A stretch of DNA of 64,000 nt, taken from assembly GCA_013368315.1 (NCBI GenBank), contig JAACJM010000003.1, forward strand, positions 186,001 through 250,000, in the 5' to 3' direction. This stretch comes from Tetrapyrgos nigripes. Lineage: Eukaryota > Basidiomycota > Agaricomycetes > Agaricales > Campanellaceae. Shown here piece after piece: positions 10,443 to 22,102 of this stretch. Position 1 is the stretch's first letter; each line of letters opens with the position of its first letter. The translations under genes and the position numbers were made by a program. The notes under the pieces are model-generated. The model ran no database searches. It had not been told where the DNA came from and worked only from the letters and a program-made list of their open reading frames with translations.

Positions 10443-12256
10443 ATGCCAACACGTGCGGCCGTCCTCGACGCGTACTCTGTTCTCCAAGTCCAGGAGGTAT
10501 GTCTTTTTTTTTCCCTCTCTCGGTATCGCCAGTCGTCCTGACCCGTTTTGTCTCTAGGGCGCCTCTTTCGATGAAGTGAGGAGTTCCTATAAACAGGTAT
10601 CGTTCCTTCCGTCTTTCAATTTATTTGCAGATCCTTACCACACTCTTGATAGCTGGCTCTTCGTCTGCATCCGGATAAATGCAAAGATGTAGACGCCACG
10701 GCCCAATTCCAGCGCCTCGGAGACGCTTATTCCCTACTCACAAAATTTCTCACTGGTCCATATCAAGGATTATACGATGACGACTACGACTACGACGACG
10801 ACGACGACGACGACTATGATGACTACTACGATTCAGAGGATGAGTTGGCTGAAATGTCGTTTTACTTGTGAGCCACTCGTCACCTCCTTTTGGTCTTCAG
10901 AACTGATCTGGTGGCATTGTGGCGTCGCAGCTATCTTTTTGAACAAGCTATGAAAGATCGCATCTATGGTCGTTCTCGTGCTTGTAAGTGAATCCGTTAC
11001 ACACTAGCTAATCCAATGGTTAATGGCCTATCATAGATTTCAGACGTCACCACGGTCCCTTTGAGAGAGAGAGAGCACCCCAAGAAACACCCGAACAATA
11101 TGCCGAGCGTCTGCGTCATTCACGTGAAGAACAAGAAAACGCCGAGGCTCGGAGGAAACGAGAGGAAGCTTTCAGAAAAGAGAGAGCCGAACAGGATCGT
11201 CAAAGGGGTGAGTGTTTCAAAATCCAAAGCTGTGTTTTGAACAGTCCTAACGAACTTTACTTTTAGAACGCGCAGCCGCAGAGAAAAGGCAAAAGGCCAA
11301 GGCAGAAGAGAAGAAGAACCAAGCCGAGGCTCAGCGAAAGGAAGCCGAGGAGGCAGCCCGTACGCGACGACAGACGACTCAAAACAAGAGATCTGCTGTA
11401 TTCAAGGCTGCTCGTGCTGGAAAAGCGGATGTGGTCAAGAAAGGTATCTATGATGACAACGTGGATGCTGCTGGAGGCGAAGTCATCCAAGGCTACGAGG
11501 AGTTTGTGATGAAACGTCCCCAAGACAATCAAGAAACTCTTTTGCACATAGTGGCTCGAAACGGAGATCATGAGCTTGTCGAGTGGCTTGACGCACATAG
11601 TGAGCGGTTTCACTTGTTCGCTTTTTTTTGTGTCCTGACATTTATCTGCAGATGCTGACGTCGAAGAGAAGGATTCCAAGGGTTTTACTGCCTTCCATAT
11701 CGCTGTCCAGTGCGGCCATATCGATGTGCTCAATTATTTCTTCAAAAATCACTCTCCAAAGGAAGAAGAGTCGGAGCCAATCTATTTGTCACCCAAATCC
11801 ACATCCGTACTGTTGCTTGCTCTCCAGTCCCACGAACCCGAGGTTGTTTGGACGATCCTTAATAATGGGCTCGCAAGCTCTCGGGACATTGACGGAGCTT
11901 GGTCCTGGATTAATTCTGTGGATGGCAAGAAAGCAATGGGATCCTCCTCCAAGAAGGTTTCCGGTGCCCAGGGGAAGTTGGACGACATATTGCAGTTGTT
12001 GATGCGTTTTGGCAGTTTCACTCCTCCTCCTTCACCCGTCCGAAACGCGAAAGAGAAAGATGGTCAAGCGAAGCAGAGGTCTCCAAACACCAAGAATTAT
12101 AATGATAGACCTGGACCTTCCACCGCTCAACCTACACCTTCCTCTTCGGAATCATCTTCCACGCCTCATTCGCAGCCGAGAAACGGCCATAGAGGGCGTG
12201 GTCGGGGCCGCGGACGCGGACGTGGTCGAGGTCGAGGGTATTACCCTAGAGCATGA
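10443..12256 (+). CDS. J-domain / ankyrin-like protein with RG-rich tail
   Basis: Unnamed 489-residue protein. Exons: 10443-10496, 10558-10596, 10653-10867, 10931-10983, 11037-11207, 11267-11599, 11652-12256. Residues about 5-65 form a J domain with the HPDK motif (LALRLHPDKCKD), so it should stimulate an Hsp70. It is followed by a run of Asp/Tyr (about 75-95), a long Glu/Lys/Arg coiled-coil segment, ankyrin-like repeats (ETLLHIVARNGDHELVEW; GFTAFHIAVQCGHIDVLNY), a Ser/Pro-rich stretch and an RG-repeat tail of about 20 residues ending YYPRA. RG tails usually bind RNA or are arginine-methylated. I know the parts but not this protein as a characterised family; function is inferred only as an Hsp70 co-chaperone with an unknown client. 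Confidence 0.85.
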
Positions 12257-12691
12257 ACTTTACATTTTTGCAGTTGTTTTTTTTCTTTTTCTTTCTTGCT
12301 ATTCCTACATATGCTCACATACCTTCCGACACTTGGGTTCCATGAACACTCCATGTTTGCATTTTCATACACATAACGCCCACCAGCCTTCGATCTTCAT
12401 CCTCGCATTATTCTCCTTGCAGCCTCAGAATGACATATGTATATGTGCCCGGCCCTAGTGTTATCATACTCTTCTTTCTTGTTAATATATATTACACTTA
12501 GGTACCAAATTTCGCTCTACTGTATACTACAGAATTACCAGACCAGTAAATACCATCTTGCCAAATCTTGCCACCCAATTCAGACACCTCACATCATTAC
12601 ATAAGCTCTCTCGAACTTGAACGACTTCGACGACTTTGACCTTCACTCAACTTTTACTTCATTGACGTTGCGGTAGAGGTATCAGAGCAAA
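12257..12691. other. Spacer between J-domain gene and LUC7
   Basis: 435 bases: T-rich 3' UTR of the upstream gene, then the pyrimidine-rich LUC7 promoter. I see no gene. Confidence 0.5.
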
Positions 12692-13888
12692 ATGGGAAGG
12701 CTAGCTGAAATGCAGAGAAAGCTCTTGGAGGTGCGTGTATTCTGTCCTCTAACCAGTTTCATAGCAATTAACAGACATCCCTATGCTAGCAAATGATGGG
12801 CCCCGAAGCGATGGGTGTAGCCAACGCCAATCTTACTTGGAATGACGAAAAAGTTTGCAGGAATTTCTTGTGTGGAACCTGCCCGCATACTCTCTTCACG
12901 AATACGGTACGTTTCGCGGTCTATATGCGCGCCCCGACAGCTGGCTGAGCTTTGGTGCAGAAAATGGATCTCGGTGCATGTCCTAAATCACATACAGAAC
13001 GGTTAAAGCAAGAATTCCTTGCAGCTCGAGAGGCGAATCCTATTGACCCCGTATTCAACCGGTTCCAGATGGAATACGAGTCAAACATCTTTGCTTTCGT
13101 GGATGAATGTGACCGCCGAATTCGTGCAGCGCACCGCCGCTTGGAAAAAACTCCAGAGGAGAATGCAAAGACAACCAATTTGGTCGGTTGAGTAACTGCA
13201 CTGTGCTGGAATCACGCTGATTGATCTGCTGTAGATGAGGGAAATTGCTGAGATTGAGCTGGCTATACAAGGAGGCACTGACAAGATTGAAACGTTGGGT
13301 ACGTGAATGATTTGTACGTTATTATCCTCACTGACTGACTGATTTTGCGCAGGCGAGCAGGGAAAGGTTGACGAGTCGATGCGAGAGATGGCAGCCATTG
13401 AGGCACTCAAGAGTGAAAAGGCTGACAAGGAGGTAAAATGGCATGCCTTTTACAGTGTAAAGATACTGACACGAGTTGAGTTTAGCGGGAGCTTCAGCAA
13501 CTTACAGACACGTCCGGAGCATCTGGACACCAGAAGCTTCGTGTATGTGATGTTTGCGGTGCATACCTGTCAGTGCTGGACTCTGATCGACGACTTGCCG
13601 ATCACTTCGGTGGTAAAGTAGGTGTCGCCAAGTGCTATTGTTCTGAATAGCGTTGCTGATCTGGCCAAACAGATGCATCTCGGGTATCACGAGCTGCGAA
13701 ACATGCTAGCCAAGTTTAAGGAAGATCGAGAAAAACGGAAAGCAGCACCTGCACCGCCGGGATCCGGTGGCGGAGGAACAGCAGCTGGAGGAGCACCGAG
13801 CCGGTCGAGCGAGTATAGCAGCCGGAACGAATACCGTGATCGAGAGCACCGTAACTACGACAGACACTCGTCGTCGCGATATGAGTGA
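12692..13888 (+). CDS. LUC7: U1 snRNP-associated protein LUC7
   Basis: LUC7 family, which binds U1 snRNP and stabilises 5' splice-site recognition. Exons: 12692-12730, 12790-12906, 12961-13182, 13235-13298, 13353-13432, 13486-13617, 13673-13888; 289 residues. Two zinc fingers are visible: a CCCH type (VCRNFLCGTCPHTLFTNT, MDLGACPKSHTER) and a C2H2 type (RVCDVCGAYL ... HFGGKMHLGYHELRN). Between them is a charged coiled coil. The short tail is Ser/Arg/Tyr-rich, comparable to animal LUC7L RS tails but smaller. Start MGRLAEMQRKLLEQMMGPEA fits the family. Given the intron density here, a strong U1 auxiliary factor is expected. Confidence 0.95.
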
Positions 13889-14083
13889 GTGGAATGTTAT
13901 ATCGGCAAAAACTGTTGCTAATGTGTATTTGGATGAAGTGATCGTCGACGAGACCGAGAACGGTCGCGAAGCCCGCGACGACGGTATTAGTAAATATTTT
14001 GAAATGTACTAGTTAGGCTAGTTTATAGAGTGACATTATCATTAGCGTGGTAACTGTGACATCGTCTTTGGCTTCAACTCTGC

Positions 14084-17069
14084 ATGGCTGAAGTCGCCCT
14101 CGACAGCGCTGGCTTTATGCACGACGTGCCCTATGTCGACCTCGATGCCCTTGGCCCAGCCCCCGCCTATATACAAACCCAGGATTTCCATCTCCCAAAC
14201 AACCTAGACCCCACCATGGCTGTCAAGCTGCCCTCTTCCCAACCTCAGATTCCTCCAAATCCCTCGTATGCCCTCCACGCTGCTATCGACAACGCCCTCA
14301 TCCCAAATCCACCACATATCCAGCCCCAATCTCTCGCTTTTCCAGTCCCCAGCCCACCCACCAAACAAGAGGAATCCGCCGCGCTCACCATCGGTAGCAA
14401 CATGCTTGACGAGTACGCTTTCCCTTGAGCTCCATTTTCTCCGTGCTCACCCTTGATGCCAGAATCGTCCAGTCTGCATCGACCGCCGCGGTCCTCTGTC
14501 GATCCGACAAGGGTGCTGAAGCAAGTCGGATAGTTGATGGCCTCAGAGAGAAGCTGGCCTATGTCTCGGATGTTATCTCGGGGATGAAGGATATGTCCTT
14601 CAATGAGTCTGTCGCCCAAGCTATGCATATCAGCCCAACAGAGCATGTATCTCCTCCTGCCATCCTACCTGAAGCAACCCAATCAGTCTTCCCTCCATTA
14701 GTAGACATTCAGTCGTCTCTACCCGTTTCATGCGACAGTCGCAAACGCTGCCTGTCCGAATTCGATGAACAGCGTCCACTTAAATCTCTAAAGGCAGAGC
14801 CCCAAGATGACGTGCCTATTGCATCCAATGACATGTATGCGCCCGTTCTTCCTAGGGTTTCCACTTTTCACGACCTGCAATCACTACACTCAGCACCACC
14901 TAATTCTCCTTTCGTCTTCAATCCCGTCAAACAATACGGTCGCCCACCGTACTCTGATCATCCGTCCTCAGATTCAATCAACAAAGCCGCACCCGCTTTC
15001 CCTCCCTTCAGGTCTGCGTGGTCTGAAAGTGTCGTACCAACTCGTCACTCGCACTCTCTTTCGACTGGGTCTATTACCATCTCTCCTTCCCGATCCAGCA
15101 CAGATATATCGGCTAAAGCCACTCCCGTTCCTGGCGTTAATGGCAGGATGGCACGATCTGGTTCAATCAATGGTACTTTCACCCATCCGTTCACGTTTCC
15201 CTATGCACAACCATTCGTCGACGTTCCAGTATGGCCCGGGTCCAGGCCAGAGTCGGAACCTGCTGCGGCGCCTCAGTGGACACCCACAACTTCGACGCCG
15301 TCATCATCTGTTGGTCAGTCTTCTTGGGACGCGTCCATCAGCACGCTATCTCACACGTCACCAGAGGACGAAGGTGATGATGCTGATGATTATGATGAAG
15401 AAGAATCTCCTGGGAGCGGCAACTATCCAACGGTAAGTACAGTCCCGATCATAGCCCTTGATCGACCTTTATTCATATCTACACCGTCATAGTCTTCTGC
15501 CTCTTCGGACGTTCCCCCAGAATATCGCTCAGAAGTCGATCGCATCTTCTTTGAGTATCTAAACAGGATTTGCTCAAATCGTGAGATTTGACATTCCAAG
15601 TGGTATGCGCCTGGTGACTAACATATTTCTGTAGTCGAGTCAACCGATGCCAAGGGAGAAGCGATTCACCAGACCTTGATGCCTAAAAAGATGCAGCGGT
15701 TGGATGAGTCACCAGACTTCCGTCCTTTCAAGTTCCGTATTCAAGCTTTCACGAATGCATTTTTGGAAGAGGCAAGTTCCTCTCAAGCGATGAATGCTGC
15801 GGCAACGTTCATGCTAACGGGTTCTTCAGCTTGCCAGACAAGGTTACCCTGAAGAAAAGATTCCGATGAAGAAGGTAACCTGTCAAAGTTATACTTCCAC
15901 ATGGTGTATGTTGGACTGATGTCTTGTTTCTAGGTCAGACATTACCTTTGGCGACAGCCCTACATTCAAAGGTTCAACGAGGACGGCAGAAAGGCTAAAA
16001 CGAAAGGGAACCACGTCTGGAACATCGAGGCCAAAAAGATGGGTGACGGAAATTGGGAATTCCGTCCTTTCCATCGTAAACTATCTGGCACTCCGCCTTC
16101 AGTTGCTTACTGTGGCCTTCGCTGGCATTGGTCACCGCGGGTCTGGGATCCGCAAGCATCTTTTCAGGGTGTGCCTGTATACTTTAGTTCGCCATCTCTT
16201 CCTTCCTGGCTATCGTGGAATGGCGATGAATTGTCCGGTGTTCCCCCTCCGGATGCCCAGAGCTGTGATATTACTGTCATGGCGAAGGTACGTGCAGCCA
16301 AGTTGTCAATATCGTTTCTAAAGCTTCCTTCTGTTAGTTCATGCTCGGTGGCCAAGAAGGTCAAGTGTCACATTCCTTCCGGATTAATATCGCTCCACGC
16401 TCGGCAGTAGACACTACTTTCAGTCGTTCACCCACGACCAATGTTAATGAATCATCAAGACGCGCCAGCGATATGTTCCGGTCGGTACCTTTGTCACTAT
16501 TCATATCTATTGAACTAAGCAGGCTTATTTTCATCTACAGTCCTCCGCCGCCGCCACCACCATCTCAGCCACCCAATGTTTCGGAAAATGCACCTGCCAG
16601 GGTCGTAGAAGTCTTGCAAAACGTCGCTCAGCGCGTTACTGAAGCTGCTCACATTCAGCAAATGTCTACCCGTCCCACCGAAAATATCTCGACACTTGTT
16701 AAACAAAGACAAGCTGTAGAACAGAGTCTGGTTGCCTATGATCAGGCATTGACTGGCCCTACTCCTCCCGAGACGCATCGTCTCGCGGTCGCCGCCCAAG
16801 CCGTAGTCGCTGAGGCAGCTCAATCTGCGGTAGCGCCTCGGGCCGCAGCTGCTGGTATTACACCTACTCCGTTATTGGCTATCCAGGTTGCATCAGTAGG
16901 AGAGATGACAGATCTGGCTCAAGAAGCACTCGCAGAGGTAGTCAAAATGCAGGGCGTTGGGTCCAACAATGTTGACGTCATCGAAGCGACCTCGTCTTTA
17001 CTGGCTTCTCGTACCAGACAACATGATATTTCATTCAAGCGCCTATCCTGTCAGCCCAATCACACGTAG
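14084..17069 (+). CDS. Large conserved-looking fungal protein, unrecognised
   Basis: I do not recognise this gene. Exons: 14084-14412, 14463-15432, 15493-15580, 15635-15771, 15830-15874, 15934-16287, 16338-16480, 16541-17069; 864 residues, all phases consistent. The first half is low-complexity, Pro/Ser-rich, with an acidic patch (DEGDDADDYDEEES) before a compact core of about 220 residues containing IPMKKVRHYLWRQPYIQRFN, GNHVWNIEAKK and LRWHWSPRVWDPQ, rich in Trp and likely folded. A poly-Pro run and an Ala-rich helical C-terminus follow. Intron 4 (15772-15829) uses a GC donor. Its layout (disordered activation-like N-terminus, compact core) would suit a nuclear regulator, but that is inference. 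The last-but-one intron is 60 bases and in frame, so retention would also code. Confidence 0.8.
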
Positions 17070-17418
17070 CAGGGGCAAATAGAGCCGTTCCTGTCTGCAA
17101 CCCATATTCTATTCCAGTTTCACGCTTTGTATAACTCAGCTTTGGGAACTTTGAAGTCGATTTTGTCTTTTTTTCTTTTTCTTTATCTTTTTTGGGCTTT
17201 GTGGTTTTTTTTTCCCCCTTGGTATCTTGCTTTGTGGTTATGTGTCGAATAGGATTTGGGTATGTGTTGGGACGTTCCAATTTATCGTACATTCAAGCAC
17301 CCTCCTCGCTTACTGTTAGATACAATGCATGTAGTATAACATGGATGATTCCTCCTCGCTTTGCTTTCGCCGCCAAATATGTGTATCATGTATATCTCCC
17401 TACCCTACAAGAAAATAT
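17070..17418. other. Convergent spacer
   Basis: 349 bases between two convergent genes, very T-rich around 17160-17220, consistent with 3' UTR and polyadenylation signals. No gene is seen. Confidence 0.5.
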
Positions 17419-20400
17419 CTACACAAAAATTGTATCACACATGTCACATGCCAGGCGGTCCAAAGGATTTGAAAATGTACACTTGTCGCAGGATTTTTCC
17501 TGAGCAACTGATCCGGTACTCAAGTTCTGCGAAGAAAGGAGCGTCCCGCCAAATCCTTGACCCTCTTCCCTTTCCCTTTTACGAACAGTGTTATCCTCCG
17601 AGTCTGAAATCTCCTCAACTTCACGGATCTCTCGCAGCGTAAGAAGCGAATTGGCCAGAATTGACAATGATCCCATAGTGGCACTATTGTCATCCAACTC
17701 TACATTATCATAGTAAAGACCCTGGCAGATTGTTGGGATGTTGAATTCTTCTTGAATCTGCCGTTTTTCCTTAGAACAATTATTGGAAATGTTGCTATCA
17801 GAGTACGAACCATTACTTTGATTTCCTTCACCGTTGTTGATCGTGTGACATTGAGTCGACGTTTCTCCCCGTTCTCTCGGACTTGTCGCAGACGTCGGGA
17901 TTGCCTTGTTCCATTGTTGCGAAGGTGGGTTGCTGAATGTCCGTTTTTCGGAACTGCGCTTGCGTTTCCGTTCAGAAGACAGACAGTGATAGCGGTAGCG
18001 TCCCAATTAAGTTTTCTCTTCGTTCTACAACCTTCGCAGATAGGGGGCTCATAGAAGAACTTGGGCTCGTCCGTATCAGCTCCAAGATATCGGTCGAGAG
18101 CAATCAGCGGCCCTCCAGAGTATCTGGAGAGTGTCAGCTATGGCCCTTGCAGTAAGCTTATACATAACATACAGAGTGCATAGCACATCCCATTCTTGGC
18201 GTTTGATGATGGCTGCAGTTGAGAAGTCTGACGGATTATTAGGATCGATGCACAGTTTTTGATGTTCACAGAAAAACTGTTCATTGTCAATTGACTCGGG
18301 TCGCATAGCTTCAGTGGGCTTATCGAGCCATTGCTTCCAGCGCCGCAAAAACTCGTTTGGTATGATAGCGTATGGCCCGTTCTCAAGAAAGAGCATGCTC
18401 CCCTCGAAAACATAGTCGTACATAGTCTTAAGCTTGGCCTGCAGATGGAGTACTAGGTCAATTCAAAAGGAAGACAATTGGACAATGTGCACTCCCCTTC
18501 TCATCCTCTGCTTGTTTACGATGACGAGAATTATTGTTTTTGCTTTCATAGTGCACGGCATCGCATATGGAACAAGTTTCTACATTAAGAAACCCGTTAT
18601 CGTTGGATACCGCTTCAACAGAATAGTGAAAAGTATACCTTCATCAGTTGAAAGCGGCGTCCAATCAGGGAACAGGTTCGTAAAAATTAGGGAAGCCTTG
18701 ATTCATTTGAGCACTGTGAACCATTCAAAGGAAGAATTAAGAATGACCTCTACCGAAATTTGTCGTCTCAGCAACCCATTGAGTGATAGCGCGCCATGCT
18801 GACACCGAACGTGCCGGTCGTACTCAGGGGCATCCGGAGGTGGGTCATCTTCAGAAGGCTTGTGCATCTTTGGTTTCTGCAGACACCAGTCTATTCAAGA
18901 GGTAAGTCGACATGGCTAGCTAGAAACGTCGATATTACCTTTTAACCATTGTCGGGAAATCCAGTAACCGTTGCAGTTAGGCTCATTCCCCTGTAGCTGG
19001 TTGAATTGTTTGACGTGTAATGGGTGCTGGATATGATAAAGACGTTCTGCTTTTGCGGTAAGAACAGGTCCTAAGTGGCGGGAAACATTGCTTCTTACCA
19101 CGAAAGGCGGCCTCGACACAAGTCCTACAACAAATTTCGTCTATAGTCAGGAGATGATCAAAAGAGCACTGGGTATCTTCCACGATCTTGTCATAGGCTG
19201 TCTGGAGCACCAAAATCAGAGCGATGCACATACAGAGATGAAAGTAAACGAACTAACTCGATGAATGACTTTCATCTGCGCCACTTTACGATAGTCCAGT
19301 CGAGCGTGCTCGCAAAGAATATCCTCGACAGACATGATGGTCTGCTTGGCCGCAGATGATGCAGGGTCGTGAGCTTCAGCAGCGTCTGGAACGCGCTGCT
19401 GAGATAAGACAGATTGCATGGAATACTTTGAAAGCCAGCCTTCCAAGGTCTTGCGACTTGTCACTACCCAGTCCTGTTTCAATATGTCAATGAAAGATTT
19501 CAGTGAATCGTCTGGTTTACACACCTCTGTGATAGACGAAAGATTCCAATTACAATACACCTCCTGCACTTTCAGCTTGAGTTCCGCAAATGTATCCTCC
19601 AACATTTTCACTCTGCAGAGCTGCTGTTTAGAATGAGGCGGTCCACTGTTGTATGCGCACTTACCTCCTAGCATAATCTTCGCAAGCTGCAACATGGGTT
19701 TCATTCAATCTCCCTATTACTTGGAGAGCTTGTGAGGGAGGTTCAGGAGTCGATTCGATGCTTTTGCTCTTTCTTGAAGGACCCGTCAAATTGCCTTCCG
19801 TTTTTACTCGAGTGTAAATAAGCATGTACGCATCCTTCGAGGATATATGGCTGGATAAATGATGAGGAATTTCGACTGAAGCACGAAGTAAACTAAGCAT
19901 ACCTGGACTCTGCCGAAGGTGCCAAGGTTGGTGTTGGTCTATAAGGTTTTCGGCGTCTGTGGAGTTTCCCGCAAAAAAACATAGCAACTCACTCAGGCGA
20001 TTCAACTTCACTGTCGTCAACCCGTTGCCGTTTTCGAGAATTGGATGCTAGTTTTTTCTTTCGCTTGGTGCCGGTAGCTCTGTCGGACGTTGAACCTCTC
20101 AAGACAATGAACTAGATGTGGATGGCCTTACTGTTTCTTGCTCTCGCCTTCATCGTCACTTTCAATATCAACTTCTACTTTTTTAGGTTTCTTGTCACCC
20201 AAGGATTTGATCTGGGTAACGACTTCATCGTTGAACTGATACCAAGAACCGCTTCTGTGATAATCTTGAGATATGCGAAAAGGCCCACAGGTAACCAATT
20301 GCTTACCTGGGGTCGAAAGCTTGTGCTTCGTAATGACCGTGGTATGCACTTGTACCTTTGTGCAGCAGAATGCCACTGAGTTCATATGTGTCTTCATCAG

Positions 20401-21974
20401 TGGATGCCGTCCTAGCCTGTTGTCGTTGTGTTGAATTGCCGAGAAAATGACCCATACGAAGACGCTTCGGAAACAGGATGGTGTTCTTCGATTTTTTGCG
20501 CTCCATTGTGGAAAGATCGTAAACAAAACGAAGAAGTGAAAAATGTAGAACGGGAGGAAGTTCGCGTAATTCAGTGTACCGTGTTGCATCTTGGAGGCTA
20601 TCGCACTGCGGGCAGAAATATCTATCCCAAAAGGTGAGGAACAAGTAAGAACACGTCCACAATCACATACTGATTATCTCCCGACAATTTTTCCGTCTCT
20701 AAAAAAAATTCTAGACAATCTTCCAATTTCTGGTTGTTCTAAAAGATACAGACTTGAAGACCAAGGAAGGTGGTTAAGCGCTAGTGGTCACTCACCTTGA
20801 AGTTAACTTCAATCTCTAGAAAATCAGACGAACGCTCGGAGCGGTATTGGCAAGCGCAGATAGTCCCGTAAACAAGTTTGCCCTCAAACTAGACCTCTCA
20901 GAAAACTTCTAAATAAGACTGATGGACGCATCTACCTGATCATGCACTAATGTTCTCAGGGAAGGTGTCGGTTGCTTCTTGAATTCTGCATCAAGATGAG
21001 ACATGAAGAGCTTGGAGAATCTTACGAAGGCAGTCAACATCGACTCCACTCAGCACAGAGAACGACGTACTCCTGAGCATCTTGCTGCTCGCCGGTTCGT
21101 AATTGCAAGCTTTCAACCAGTTTGGTGGGATTGAAAACCATCTGTTTACTCTCCTGTAAAGCGGCAAACGTTACTTGCAACTGGAAGATAGGAGACTCCT
21201 GGCAGACTATTCAGAAATTTGAAGACTTCCGAGAACACGTAATCCACCTGAAATTTATCTTCGAGGCCTTCCAATGGTCTGCAATTGAAGACACCAGCAC
21301 GAAAGGCAAGGTCACGGAACCAGACCTAGGGAACATTACTATGAGATAGTTTTCCGTGTAAGAGTGCTCACTTGAAGTGACGCATTGGCGTAACATGTGG
21401 CACCGAGGTTCTGTCAAGAATGAATATTAAGGTTAGCAAATGAACGCAAAGGAAACATACCCTTAGCCCGACGGGAAGATCATCGATTCGTGTCTCTTCC
21501 GAAGGATTGCTTCCAACTTTCGCAAGCTCCTTAAATGTCTCCTGATGTTCGTCTTTGAAGCGTCAACGGGCTGAAATGACATCAGTCTGGGAACTCACCG
21601 TTCTCCCATTTGTCCTGGCCAAGGTAATTCAAACAGAAAGGATTGCTTTTGCACGACTTCTTGCTACACGTAGGCGTCTCGTCGTCTGAGATGACAATCA
21701 CATCGTCATCTGTGTCTTTGATTGCAAGCGGATCGGTACTTGAGGCGCGTGAAGTCTCTTTGAACTTGTTGCGACAGAAAGGGCGAGAAGGGTCCAACAG
21801 TCCACACGCAGCAAGCAGATGATTGGTAGTGATTTCGGACGTGTTCGAAGCCTCTGTACCCACCCAACCCCAAGTTGAGGAGGCATTACCAGCCAGAGCG
21901 TCTCTATCCAGCCTTTCACCGGGAGCTAAGCCTTGAGAAGATGGGGAGACGCGTTCTCTGCGTCTGGGAGCCAT
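17419..21974 (-). CDS. USP48: USP48-type ubiquitin carboxyl-terminal hydrolase
   Basis: Cysteine deubiquitinase of the USP48/plant UBP26 type. About 20 exons; the first are 21599-21974, 21461-21552, 21372-21410 and 21248-21325; the last are 18173-about 18440, 17811-18123 and 17419-17769. The pre-catalytic CKSNPFCLNYLGQDKWE matches USP48. The Cys box is LRNLGATCYANASLQ (nucleophile codon 21393-21395), then GEQQDAQEFSKLFMSHLDAE, YFCPQCDSLQDATRYTELRE, His box SAYHGHYEAQAFDP (His codon 20333-20335) and SWYQFNDE. Several DUSP modules follow (CQHGALSLN; FCEHQKLCID). Near the C-terminus a ubiquitin-like segment (VTRSTTVKEIKVM ... DDNSATMGSLSI) precedes a RanBP2-type zinc finger, C-x2-C-x10-C-x2-C, unlike human USP48. 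A Lys/Arg-rich nuclear signal follows the catalytic domain. Exon boundaries between 18440 and 20040 are approximate. Confidence 0.92.
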
Positions 21975-22102
21975 AGAGATAATAGGTAGGGGAATAAGAT
22001 AGATTACTAGAAACAATGGAACTCGGAGTGGAGATGAGGGTGTAGCAAGCTATAGCACGGTCAAGTGACTCGCATGACTTTTGTCCTCGATCTCTCACTA
22101 TA

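Noticed and set aside
10776..10820. (GAC)n repeat as a microsatellite of interest
   Set aside because: It is in frame and encodes the Asp/Tyr stretch of the J-domain protein, so it is explained by coding.
18834..19120. Separate small gene with a Cys motif inside the USP48 locus
   Set aside because: The segments read as DUSP exons (YWISRQWLK, CQHGALSLN) and join in phase to the rest of USP48.
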